From Silene latifolia (Eukaryota; Streptophyta; Magnoliopsida; Caryophyllales; Caryophyllaceae), in assembly GCF_048544455.1 (NCBI RefSeq), contig NC_133526.1, positions 6,650,001 through 6,714,000 on the forward strand: a stretch of 64,000 nucleotides of DNA, in the 5' to 3' direction. A model generated the notes under the pieces. It was not told the DNA's origin and made no database searches. It saw only the letters and a list, made by a program, of their open reading frames with translations. Position 1 is the first letter of the stretch. The number at the start of each line of letters is the position of its first letter. Both the position numbers and the translations under genes were made by a program. Shown piece by piece: positions 13,023 through 23,925 of this stretch.

Positions 13023-13519
13023 GTTTGTCTTAATAAAAAACTAATATAGAAACCCATCCAAAGATGCCATACAAAAACACACAACATTATTACTCCAACC
13101 GTTGGTATCCTGTGTTAATCCTTCTCTCTTCCTCGCTTTTTACATTCTCGTCACGCCCGCCGCCGCCCGATTTTAGAGCCCGATTCCGTTGCCTTCCCTT
13201 ATCATCCTGCTCGTTCTCTTTATCATCATCATCAACAAGTATGTTCACTTTAATTTTGTGTTTCGTCATTAGGGTTTTAAGACGATCATCTTGTTTCTTT
13301 TTCATGCATCTGTTTGTTTTTCGTCTTCTTTGTTATCTTTATCATCCCGCATCATGTACTTTACTCCTCTTATCAGGGTTTAGGATTTTAGAAGCTCAAT
13401 CTGTTGTTTTAAGTTTTCATTCCTATTAGGGTTTAGGGTTTTAGATAATACTCTGCATGTACGTTGTTAAGTTGTTCATATCCAACTATATCATTCATAT
13501 TTGGTTTTTAGGATTATCA

Positions 13520-16500
13520 TGGGTGAAAAACGTAAAAGAAGTCAAAAGAATAACGAGCCTGGTGATAATAAGCCTGGTGAGAGGGTGCTACGAAGTGCAA
13601 GAAAGTCCTTGCGGCTATAGCCGCTAAAAAGCAAATTGCCGTTCGAAATAACATGGAGTGAGAAGGGTTTCCCTCTTGGTCCAAATGCGGTCTTTTCTCC
13701 GGTTGGATTGGTGCTTGCACAAGACAGTTTGTGCCTATCCATTTAGAGGATGTTAAATGTTTGAATCCAAAATTGGCGGAGTTATACTTGGCTCGTATAA
13801 AGGAAGGCTTTATTATACCCGATGAAAGTCATGATGAGTATTTAATGCATAAGGCAAAATGATGTCCACAGGCCGTGGAAGTGTGGCGTTGCTAGGGATT
13901 GGTTGTATGTGGACAAGGCAACGGGGAGATGCGTAAGAGCCCACCGGAAAACAAGTGTCCCACCATCAAGCAGGAAGAATGGGATCTTTTCAAAAAGATG
14001 AGAACTACGAGAAGTTTCAGGTTAAATATCCTCGCCTTTTAACGATTTACCTATCATTTTTTTAATTAATGAGTCCTTTATATAATGTTTTTATTATCTC
14101 ATCTACTTGCGCTTTTATATAATTATTTGAAGGCCGTTAGCAAAAGAAATCGTGCTAACATTTCATGCAAGAAGGGAAATTCTATGGTTCTCGAGGCGAT
14201 TCTGAAAAGATAGAAGAGGACCTCGTAAGTAGCATGCATTATTGCCCTGTGAGACTTTATTTTTTAATCACACTTGGACTTGCATTGATACACATTTACG
14301 TGTATAAATGTTACCATGTTAATGTGTAGGTGGCAAAGGGAGTGAAAGAGGTGGATCGGCATGTAACTTATAAACATGGGCACACGCCTAAAGGATCCCG
14401 ATCGTCGCATGACAAATACGATGAGGAAGTTTTGGCCAACATAGTAAGCATTATTTTATTAAGACGAGTTCATTACTAACTTTATTATTTTAGTCACAAA
14501 TATAATTTGAAGTTTATTTAATATATTATAGGATAACGTATTGAAAGAGGTAGAAGAAGGAAATTCACTCCCGGTGGTCGTAGATGACGTTCTTGCTAGA
14601 GCGATCGGCCGACCCGAACATCCAGTCGTTTGAGGGGCGTCCGTTACAGGTTGAGTAACGAAATATTATGGGAAAACTGCCCAGATAAAGAAGAAAAGGA
14701 AGACTAAGTCCGAGAACGCCGACATGGTAACATTTATTCTATTATTTTCATTTAAGTTCAATTCACATGTTATTGTTGGGATAAAAATTGCTGACACATT
14801 ACATTCTTGGCAAGCGACTTGATTAATGGCATCCGTACTACTAAAGCTAAATGCTGGAGGTAAGCTTTCCGAAGAAGAAGTGAAGATGATGGAGGATGTC
14901 ATTTCTAAAGGGGGTAATAATAAGGTACAACAGATTGGTGAAGAGGCCGCTACTACCTTGGCAATACATGAGAAGGAAGTATCGGTCAACGAGATTCGAA
15001 AGATCGGTACCTAATAATGCTTCTTAAGTTGTAACAACTAAAGCCGATCAGGTACCTAATATACTTCCTTATTTTTCTTTTGTTTTTTTTGGGTAAGATC
15101 GGGGGTGTGTTCACCGCCAACTTCGACATGGTGCCATTGAATTGGTTAATTTTATTAGGTAAATAATGGGTCCGAAAAGGAGATGCAACTTGATGAGAAG
15201 ATTACTGATGGAAAACAAAGATACATCCCCTTCAAGTCAGTTCCTGTTTTGATAAGGTATGCATGAAGTGTTTAATTAGTTAAATTTATATGAATGTTGA
15301 AGTTTGTGCAAAAATCGGCCTGAGACAGAAAGCGTTTTTGCAAAATCTTTTGAATGCTGAAGCGTTTTTGCAAAGATATAATAATGTATGTATGTGTATA
15401 TTCTTCAGGCCGTAAACAATAGGCCAGTTATTCTTGCTGACCCTAATAGAATCGAAAAGCCACGTGTGCGTGTTGGCCGGGGTCTCGTAGAAAACAAATC
15501 TGCAAAGCGAAATCGTAGTTATTCATGGCGAAAAACTTTTGCCGAATCATACAATAGTAGAGATAACTACGTCTTTCCAGGCCATGAAAACTTTCCACCG
15601 CTGTCCCAGATTCGTGACGACATTACCATTCTGGGAGATGCGCTTGGAAGTTTCATCCAATGGCCTAATACTCACATCTACTTGGCGAAGATATCTCCGC
15701 CTCCTCCCGAGCAAAATGGAAAGCGATTGGGGTTAGAAGAAATACCTTTATATATATATATGTGTTACATTTTTAATTGTTGAATGTTTTTATATGTTAA
15801 ATTTATATGTTATTTTTTTTTTTGTAGGGAACAAAAAAGGCGGCTTTGGCGGATAAGCCTAAGTCCACAGACATGCCAACAACCTCGACTTCACAACAAC
15901 TTGATGAGGTATGTATTTAATTAACTTCTCCATTTTTTAAAAAATTAACCTCGCCCCTTTATTTATATTTTGTCTGTATTTATAAAAAGCATGGTAATTT
16001 TGTGTAGGGGACAAAAAGACCGATAAGCCTAAGTCCCCGTCTTACTGCTACTACTACCTCATCATTGAAAGAGCGGGTTGACGAGGTATTTAATTAAGTA
16101 CGCTTTTATTTTTATTACTCCAACTAGGATATGTTACCTTTGGATTTTTTATTATTTTAATTATCTATACTACATGTGTAGGCTGGTGGTAGTAGCACCA
16201 CATCAAAGACTCATTCTTTCCCGTAGTGAAAGTTAGGAGTATAAACTCCACAAAATATAAAGGGAAGGATTACATGGAAAAAGTAAGAACGGGACGATGA
16301 TGAGATCAGTATGAGGAGGCTGGCCATCGCATAGCCTCCGAGCAACTGATAATTATTCCGCTCGAGGAGGATATTCTAGGGGTTGAGCGCCAAGCGCTTA
16401 TATCATGGGATCTGCTAGCCGTATGGGCTGGACTAGACCAGATTGATATAGCACACATATTTGTTTGGATGAAGTAAGTTTCTTAATAAATAATTTCATA

Positions 16501-17582
16501 GTCTAATATTCTGACTACTAGGTAGATAGTGTTTTAAATACCGAATTAATACCGTAATAATGTAGGATATTGCAATGAGAGTGATCCCCGAGAAGAATAT
16601 TCCATCCGATCAATACGTTCCTGTGCCCCTATGTTTTATCTTTATTTATTCCGGATTTCTCGTTCAAAGAACGGGTAGATTATATTGCTCAAAGAATTGA
16701 CGACAACCAAGAAGCCGATTTTTGGCGCTTATAATGAAAAAGGGTAATAAACAAATTAATATTACGTTTCCCCCTACAATTGCATTTTCATAACTAATAT
16801 ATGTACTTGTTAATAATGATGATGTCTCTTGATGTAGGACTCATTGGGTGCTAGCGGCCATCATGCCGACAAAGAAAAAAGTTTTCTGGTTGGACTCTAT
16901 ACATCACCAACCAAGCGAGACTTTTAAGCGCTTGATTAATATGTAAGTTTATAATACTGATTTATTTATAATAACATTAAGTTTCAATTTTTATTTATAG
17001 AAAAAAGCTCATTTTTGCCCCTAAAAAAATGAGTTTACGCCTCCTTTTTATTTTTAAAAAAAAGGGCCTTTGAGAAAAGAGCAAACGAGCGGATCAACCC
17101 ACGAAAGATTCGATGTTGGCCCCGAATTTATTACGATAACAGAGGTACGTGCTCAAATACAATAACATTAAGTGCAAAATCATGTTTTAATACTAATACA
17201 ATACCTAAAGTTCAAGATTCGATGTAAGCCTTCTCTCGTCTGCTTGTTTTTATGTAATAATAGGCCCCTCCAACGGATAGCATACAATGTGGATACTACG
17301 TTTGTCGGTTCATGTTGGAGATTATTAGGCGAAGATATATCATTATTCCTCCAAAGGTTAGTAATTTAATAATGTGTTTATTACTTTTTTAAATTAGAGC
17401 TAATGTTGTCTTGCTTGTCGCTATATATGCCATGATGTTGCTATGTTGTCTTGCTTGCTCGCTATATATACCATAATGTCTTCTCTTTGTTTTTTCCGAG
17501 ATGCAATCAACCCGTCGAACAGTTGAGCAAAGACTCAAATATAGATATAGACGAGGTAAGAGACATGTGGGCAACTACGTCT
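13520..17582 (+). pseudogene. CACTA second gene: PF03004-like region and Ulp1-like protease
   Basis: A Lys-rich start (MGEKRKRSQKNN) at 13520 is followed by frame-broken pieces. The segment 13690-13860 (FSGWIGACTRQFVPIHLEDV, then YLARIKEGFIIPDES) resembles the plant En/Spm-type transposase domain PF03004. The segment 15400-15720 (RVGRGLVENK ... LGDALGSFIQWP) is the conserved block that precedes Ulp1 domains in such elements. The C-terminal exons carry a C48 (Ulp1/SENP) protease signature: His in THWVLA (16842-16844), Asp in FWLDS (16893-16895) and Cys in QCGYYVC (17288-17290). The last exon ends at 17582 (IDEVRDMWATTS, stop). Introns separate the pieces. Frameshifts and stops make it non-coding now. 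The family deconjugates SUMO-like proteins; its role in transposons is unknown. Confidence 0.7.
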
Positions 17583-17680
17583 TAGAATATGCATGATACT
17601 CGAGTTTAGATCAACTTATTAGTAAATTTTTTGTTGAAGTTAGGGAATGATTAGTTCATGTAAATTCAACTCCTTGTAAG

Positions 17681-17699
17681 TATATATATATATATATAT
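17681..17699. repeat. (TA)n microsatellite
   Basis: About nine TA dinucleotides in the 3' flank of the protease remnant. Confidence 0.8.
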
Positions 17700-17835
17700 G
17701 ATGCAATTTCTTGTTGTGGTTGAATTGAATCTATTGAGTTCGATGAACCCAAATTGTGATTTATCTTTGTCTTTGGTATATATGCGAGGTTTTGAATGGC
17801 ATGAAACAAATTTATTTTTTCAAAACAATAGGAGT

Positions 17836-18357
17836 TAAGTAATAAAAACGGTTACTAAAAAAAAACTGTTGTCAATACCTTTCACAACGGTTAATAAAAA
17901 TAACACCGTTGTGAATGACATTCACAAATACGCGCGCATAATATTCAACAACAGGTTTTAATCAAAGAACCGTTGTTAAAACTCTTCACAATTTTGGAGG
18001 TAAAATTACAACAACGGGTATTAAACAAAGAACCGTTGTTACAAAAACTTTCAACAACGGGTATGTACCATAAACCCGTTGTCAAAATACTTCACAATTT
18101 TGGAGGGAAAGTTACAACAACGGTTATACATACGACAACCGTTGTTATATCATTCCCTCCAAAATTTTGAAACACTTTCCACAACGGAGAACACCCAACA
18201 ACAACGGCTTTTAACCGTGGTGAATACTTTAGACAACGGTTTCACTAAATAAGCAAAACCGTTGTAAATACCTTCTACAACGGCCGCTTTAACAACGTCC
18301 GCTTTTTTATTTTACAACGGTTTTTACCCGTTGTTATTGGCTGTATCTGTAGTAGTG
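17836..18357. repeat. Right subterminal array and TIR of CACTA 1
   Basis: Around 18 copies of ACAACGG and CCGTTGT in both orientations, ending with CTGTATCTGTAGTAGTG. Confidence 0.85.
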
Positions 18358-19475
18358 GCAATGAAAAATAAAATAAAATGTGGCACTTGAAATTGCTTAA
18401 CATGACACTCATCAAATAATAAACTACCCATCTTGCCTTTTTATTATATTGTATTGATACTAATAGTTAAGTCATTTATCATACTAAATTTTGAAAAAAT
18501 AATTAATTTAGAATAAATCTTAAAGGATAATTAAACAATAAAAGTGGAATGGAGAAGGTCTCATTTAAATTCACCATGAACACAAAATTATAAATATAAT
18601 TATTTTAGTTTTACTTACTAAATATATTGCTAAACAATGCAATTTTTTTTTTTTTTTACAAAACCTTATCCTTTACGTACAATAATTTCATGAACTAAAT
18701 ACAAGGTATTACTATCCTTTTAAAATTTTATTATTAGTGATTTACTTAAGTATTTACATAATTTATTTGTAAATTACTTAAATTAAATAAATATTTTCTT
18801 TTCCATATATTTTTGATATTTTCCAAAACCTTATCCTTTACGTGAAATAATTTCATGAACTAAATACACGGTATTACTACTATTTTAAAATTCTATTATT
18901 ATTGTTTAATTTCACTTAAGTATTTACAGAATTTTTTTGTAAATTACTTAAATTAAATAAATATTTTTTTTTCATATATTTTATATTTTCCTAAGAAAAT
19001 ATTTTATATGATCTTTAATACTCATTTGTAGATTAATTAGTTCGGTAAAATATCTTCTATATACAACAAAGTTATAGAAAAAACAATAGTGAATTAGTGC
19101 CTTTAAAAAAAGTTGTGAATTAGTGACAATACATTTTTTTTTCAACTTTATTTATTCTTCTTTGTTCTTAATTTCTTATGTATTCATTTTTTTTATTTCG
19201 AATACATATAATACTACTCTATATGAAATATCTTGAAATTATTAACTTATAGTTAATGCATATTTTTTTATTGTAGTTTTTTTTAGTTAATTAAGTTTAA
19301 AGCTAATGGAATATGGATGGATTTTTAAAGGAAATAAGTAAATTAAATTAATGCAATATAATAATAAATTAATAATCAATGTCATATTAGTTTGCCAAAT
19401 CACATTGTTATTGTGTACGTGACTATTTTTCGTCCTATGTGGCATTGTCTACGTGACATTTTTAGGCTACCTTTT

Positions 19476-20850
19476 ATGTGTTTGACTTTAGAAAGTTATA
19501 ATATTAATTTTATATTTGTTTGGTTTCTTTTATTTTTCTATGAGGAGGTATTTATACAAACTCAGTGAGCAACTGAAAAGTCACTACTAATACATTTAAT
19601 TATGCAAATTCATTATATCATAATTTCACTAATAAACTTAATTATGATAATTCATTGTGTCATAATTTAAACATACCAACTCATAGTCTCTTACTATCCT
19701 AATAGAATGCAATGAAAAATAAAATAAAATGTGGCACTTGAAATTGCTTAACATGACACTCATCAAATAATAAACTACCCATCTTGCCTTTTTATTATAT
19801 TGTATTGATACTAATAGTTAAGTCATTTATCATACTAAATTTTGAAAAAAATAATTAATTTAGAATAAATCTTAAAGGATAATTAAACAATAAAAGTGGA
19901 ATGGAGAAGGTCTCATTTAAATTCACCATGAACACAAAATTATAAATATAATTATTTTAGTTTTACTTACTAAATATATTGCTAAACAATGCAATTTGAT
20001 TTTTTTTTTTTACAAAACCTTATCCTTTACGTGAAATAATTTCATGAACTAAATACAAGGTATTACTATCATTTTAAAATTTTATTATTAGTGATTTACT
20101 AAAGTATTTACAGAATTTATTTGTAAATTAATTAAATTAAATAAATATTTTCTTTTCCATATATTTTTGATATTTTCCAAAACCTTATCCTTTACGTGAA
20201 ATAATTTCATGAACTAAATACACGGTATTACTACTATTTTAAAATTCTATTATTAGTGTTTAATTTCACTTAAGTATTTACAGAATTTTTTTGTAAATTA
20301 CTTAAATTAAATAAATATTTTCTTTTTCATATATTTTATATTTTCCTAAGAAAATATTTTATATGATCTTTAATACTCATTTGTCGATTAATTAGTTCGG
20401 TAAAATATCTTCTATATACAACAAAGTTATAGTAAAAACAATAGTGAATTAGTGCCTTTAAAAAAAGTTGTGAATTAGTGACAATACATTTTTTTTTTTC
20501 AACTTTATTTATTCTTCTTCGTTCTTAATTTCTTATGTATTCATTTTTTTTTTATTTCGAATACATATAATACTACTCCATATGAAATATCTTGAAATTA
20601 TTAACTTATAGTTAATGCATATTTTTTTATTGTAGTTTTTTTTAGTTAATTACGTTTAAAGCTAATGGAATATGGATGGATTTTTAAAGGAAATAAGTAA
20701 ATTAAATTAATGCAATATAATAATAAATTAATAATCAATGTCATATTAGTTTGCCAAGTCACATTGTTATTGTGTACGTGGCTTTTTTTCGTCATATGTG
20801 GCATTGTCTACGTGGCATTTTTAGGCTACCTTTTAGTAATATTTTATAGA
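19476..20850 (-). repeat. Tandem unit 3 of Helitron 5' region (1375 bp)
   Basis: Same sequence as units 1 and 2, but it continues through the genuine Helitron 5' end at 20850. This is the only unit with a complete terminus. Confidence 0.85.
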
Positions 20851-22059
20851 TCTTAACTAGTTTTGGGACCCGTGAGAATCACAAGTTTTTTTTGTTTTAA
20901 GTTTCTTTGTTGGGTTTCCTTCCGTAAGCCTTTGTTTCGATTTTTCATTTTTCCCGTTTTTGACCATTTTGGAGGCCCAGTTGGTTTTATTTTGTTGTCG
21001 TTATTTTCTCCTTTCATGCTTTTTGGTTGGTTATGACTTATGAGAACTAACCCGGTTTTAAATTTCCGCTTTCATTTTAAAATTTGGTTGTATCTCTGTC
21101 GGTGAAACCAACACAAAACAACAGTCGTTCTTCATTTTTGCTCTCTTTATTGCTAGTCCCATTTTTTTCCTGAGATGATGTAGATCTCGCCAAGGTTAAA
21201 TTGTCGTCATTTGGATCCTTTGGTCAACCGTTTTATGCTCTTCCCCACCATCCCACTACAAAAAGAATTAAAACAGGCGATCGATTTTGGCGACTGAAAT
21301 CAGTCGCTAAAATCAATTTGGCGACTGAAATCAGTCGCCAAACGTCAGTCGCAGACCTTAGTCGCCTTTTCTAACTTTGGCGACTAATGTCGGTCGCCAA
21401 ATTTGGCGAGTGAAAAATCAGTCGCCAAATGACAAAAATAGCGACTGAAAAGGTAGTCGCCAAATTGGCGACTGATTTGAGGTAGTCGCCAAATTGGCGA
21501 CTGAATTTCAGTCGCTAAATTTGGTATTAGTCGCCAAATTTGGGTGACGTAGCCAATTTCACTGAGAAACTTTGGCGACTGAATAAGGGCTTTGGCAACT
21601 GAAATTCATACGCCATTTTGGCGACTACCATAAATCAGTCGCCAATTTGGCGACTGAATGTCAGTCGCCAAAGCCACTGTATGTTTTGGTGGTTTTTTTC
21701 GTTTTCATTCCTAGCCAAATATTTACAACCTGCATACAAACCGATATTCCACAACGCCATACATCCCAAATTTCAACACACACAATACCATACATTTCAA
21801 CCCAACACCACCCATTTTCTCAAACTTCATTTCATATATTGAAAATGAAAGTTTTACAAGCTAAGCTATTCTAAAGTTCAAGTCTAAAGTTCAAGTTTTA
21901 CAAGCTTACATGTTAAAATCATCTTACTTGGAAGCCAACACCGGTTCCACTCCCCCCTTGTGGACCATGCGGATCATTTGGATCGTAGTTGGGTCCAGGT
22001 CCGGGGTGTGGGATTTATCTGTATGCATCCCTTTAAATATAAGGACTATAACGAATTAA

Positions 22060-22890
22060 TCATGATGAAAGCATGTCATAAAATAAATTGCATAAACAAA
22101 AGGGTAAAGACATGACGAAATAACCTTCACTTGTCTCATATATATCCGCCCCACAATATTTACATTTGTCAAGCAAAGCATCATCTTTCCAAAATAGCAT
22201 ACATCCTTCAGAACATGCATCAATCTTTTCATGCGGTAACTGAAGACCTTTAACTACTTTTTTGGTAGTATAGAAACTTCGGGTCATGATATTATCATCG
22301 GGGAAAGATTCCTCAAGGAACGAGACAATGCCATCAACAGCAACAAATGGCATATTAAACTCACATTTCAAGGTAACTAGCCTAGAAGCGGCTTGTAACA
22401 ATGTCATTCTGCTTCCTTCATACAAGGGTTTTTCTGAGACTTTTAACATGTCAAGAAAGGCTTTTACTTGTGGGTGTGGCGGTTGTTCTTCAGAAATGGT
22501 TGTATGGTCATCACTATTAAAAATAGTGGAATCCATAGCATCAACAACCATCTCTCTATATGGGTTCTCATCATTTTGTATTTGTTGGGTGTGAGCTTGT
22601 TCATGAATTGGAGAATATGCTTCTCCATGTGAAATCCAATTGTAATAATTTGGCTTAAACCTGTTTATAATGAGATGTTCTTCTACTACAATGTCAAGCT
22701 GGTATTTCAGGTTTTTGCATTTGGCACAAGGACACCTAAGTTTTTTGTCTACCAAGTCATATTCATCTTGTTGTTTAGCAAATTCAATAAACTCGCTAAC
22801 ACCCTTTATAAATCTAGCGTTAGGACGTCTTTTCTTATTGGAATGGTCTAATCTTCCTTCATACATCCATGAATGTTCCAATCTCTTCAT
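22060..22890 (-). pseudogene. TNP2-like transposase, N-terminal fragment (276 aa)
   Basis: Residues ~6-80 are the transposase-associated domain: SWMYEGRLD, FIEFAKQQ, the Cys motif RCPCAKCKN and NWISHGEA. Residues ~120-260 match the start of the TNP2/Transposase_21 region: HPQVKAFLDMLKVSEKPLYEG, KKVVKGLQLPHEKIDAC and CMLFWKDDALLDKCKYCGAD. The frame then ends at YFVMSLPFCLCNLFYDMLSS, where the family continues for several hundred residues with the catalytic core. An intact ATG and open frame may still give a truncated DNA-binding protein, but it cannot catalyse transposition. It reads away from the right end of the element, whose long leader contains strong inverted repeats. Confidence 0.85.
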
Positions 22891-23074
22891 TTTAATCTAA
22901 AGAAGACCCCACAATAATTTAAACATTTTTAAAAAATAACAATAATATTACATACAAAATTTAAACATTATACTCCACATTATACAATAAACATATGAAA
23001 ACAATATATAAATATTGTCAATAAGTAATCCATCTTCGAATGGGTCCTTATCACTCCAACCTAAACCCGTCAAT

Positions 23075-23291
23075 GTACGTTTCAAGTTACTAGCAAACAC
23101 ACTTGTAATTTATTAATGAGGAAAAATTCGGCAAAGAATTCCCTTGATTCTCCAAATACACATCTATGTAGAATAACTAATTACTCCACATATACATGTA
23201 TTCGGAGAACATTAAAGGGATCGCCACCAAACTCATTCCTCATTAATAAATCACAAGTACGTGTTTACTAACTAAATGACTTGAAACGTAC
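23075..23291. repeat. Inverted repeat in CACTA 2 leader, ~50-bp arms
   Basis: GTACGTTTCAAGT... at 23075-23121 and its imperfect complement at 23238-23291 (ending ACTTGAAACGTAC) flank ~115 bp. It lies upstream of the transposase ATG on the minus strand. It may be a nested MITE or an RNA stem. Confidence 0.75.
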
Positions 23292-23316
23292 AAAGACAGT
23301 CCCAAAATGGGGACTA

Positions 23317-23349
23317 TTCAAGAATTACTCCTAATGAGTAATTCTTGAA
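23317..23349. repeat. Perfect 14-bp hairpin
   Basis: TTCAAGAATTACTC, a 5-nt loop, and GAGTAATTCTTGAA pair perfectly. It sits next to the larger inverted repeat. Confidence 0.85.
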
Positions 23350-23708
23350 CGGGTACTAAGTCAACATCAAATCAAACAACAACACAATCAAGTAGTAAAT
23401 TAATTAAGTCAATCAATAGCACAATTCAACCACATAATAAAGGTTTATATCCTAAAGTCCGTAGCATAATTTGAACTAAAATTAGTAAATTTAAAAGGTA
23501 ACTGGTAAGAGGAGGTTACCTAATCAAGTAAAAGCAAAAATGAAAATGAAAAGAAAACAAGAAGCAACAGCTACCGCGTACGTTGGTGCCTAGCAGCGCG
23601 GTGACAACCCTGAAAAGAGAAAAGAAAAACAAAAAAAAAACAAGGTTATTCAACTTCAATTCATCAATAACATGAATTATCAAACTAAATTTATCAAAAT
23701 CAAGTCCT

Positions 23709-23925
23709 AAAGAAGGTTCCACTTAGTTAATAGCTAATTTCTCTTAATCCAAAAGACGGTTCCACTTAGCTAATTCCATTAATGCAAAAGACGGTTTCAC
23801 TTAGCTTAATATTAATAATACGACGATTTCACTTAACTTAGTAATAATAATAATAATATTATTAATTAAGACGGTTCCACTTAGCTTAATACTAATGATA
23901 ATGAGACGGTTTCACTTAGCTACCC
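23709..23925. repeat. Interspersed GACGGTTYCACTTAGCT repeats
   Basis: Five copies of a ~17-bp motif close to GACGGTTCCACTTAGCT are separated by AT-rich spacers containing AAT runs. A C-rich ACCCACC stretch (23925-24040) follows. Confidence 0.75.

Larger units (their letters stand above)
10598..18357 (+). mobile_element. CACTA (En/Spm) transposon, 7760 bp, TSD GCA
   Basis: The left end CACTACTATAAATACAG and the inverted right end CACTACTACAGATACAG form the terminal repeats. The 3-bp duplication GCA flanks them (10595-10597, 18358-18360). The uninterrupted target is visible in unit 3 near 19705, where GAATGCAATGAA is intact. Subterminal arrays of AACAACGG/CCGTTGTT occupy ~10620-10925 and ~17840-18340. 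Coding remnants are a TNPD-like gene and a gene with a Ulp1-like protease domain, both + strand and both broken. A third CCGTTGTT array sits in the middle. Confidence 0.93.
10363..19475 (-). repeat. Tandem unit 2 of Helitron 5' region, split by CACTA
   Basis: Removing the CACTA element and one 3-bp target duplication leaves 1350 bp, against 1349 bp in unit 1, at near-identical sequence. The two parts are 10363-10597 and 18361-19475. The junctions to units 1 and 3 are both CTACCTTTT/ATGTGTTTG. Confidence 0.85.
7884..20850 (-). mobile_element. Helitron with triplicated 5' region, interrupted by CACTA
   Basis: The 3' terminus lies at the left: CTAG (7884-7887, preceded by A), then a spacer and the perfect palindrome CCGTGCAATGCACGG. 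The 5' terminus (TCTATAAAATATTACTAAAA) lies at 20850. Without the 7760-bp CACTA insertion and its duplication the element is ~5.2 kb. No Rep/helicase is visible. From 7905 to 9013 the interior is AT-rich with no gene. The right part is three tandem copies of the terminal 1.35 kb. Confidence 0.65.

Noticed and set aside
21254..21700. Regular TTGGCGACTGA repeats as a CRISPR-like or regulatory array
   Set aside because: Spacing is irregular, both orientations occur and they sit inside CACTA termini; these are subterminal transposase sites.
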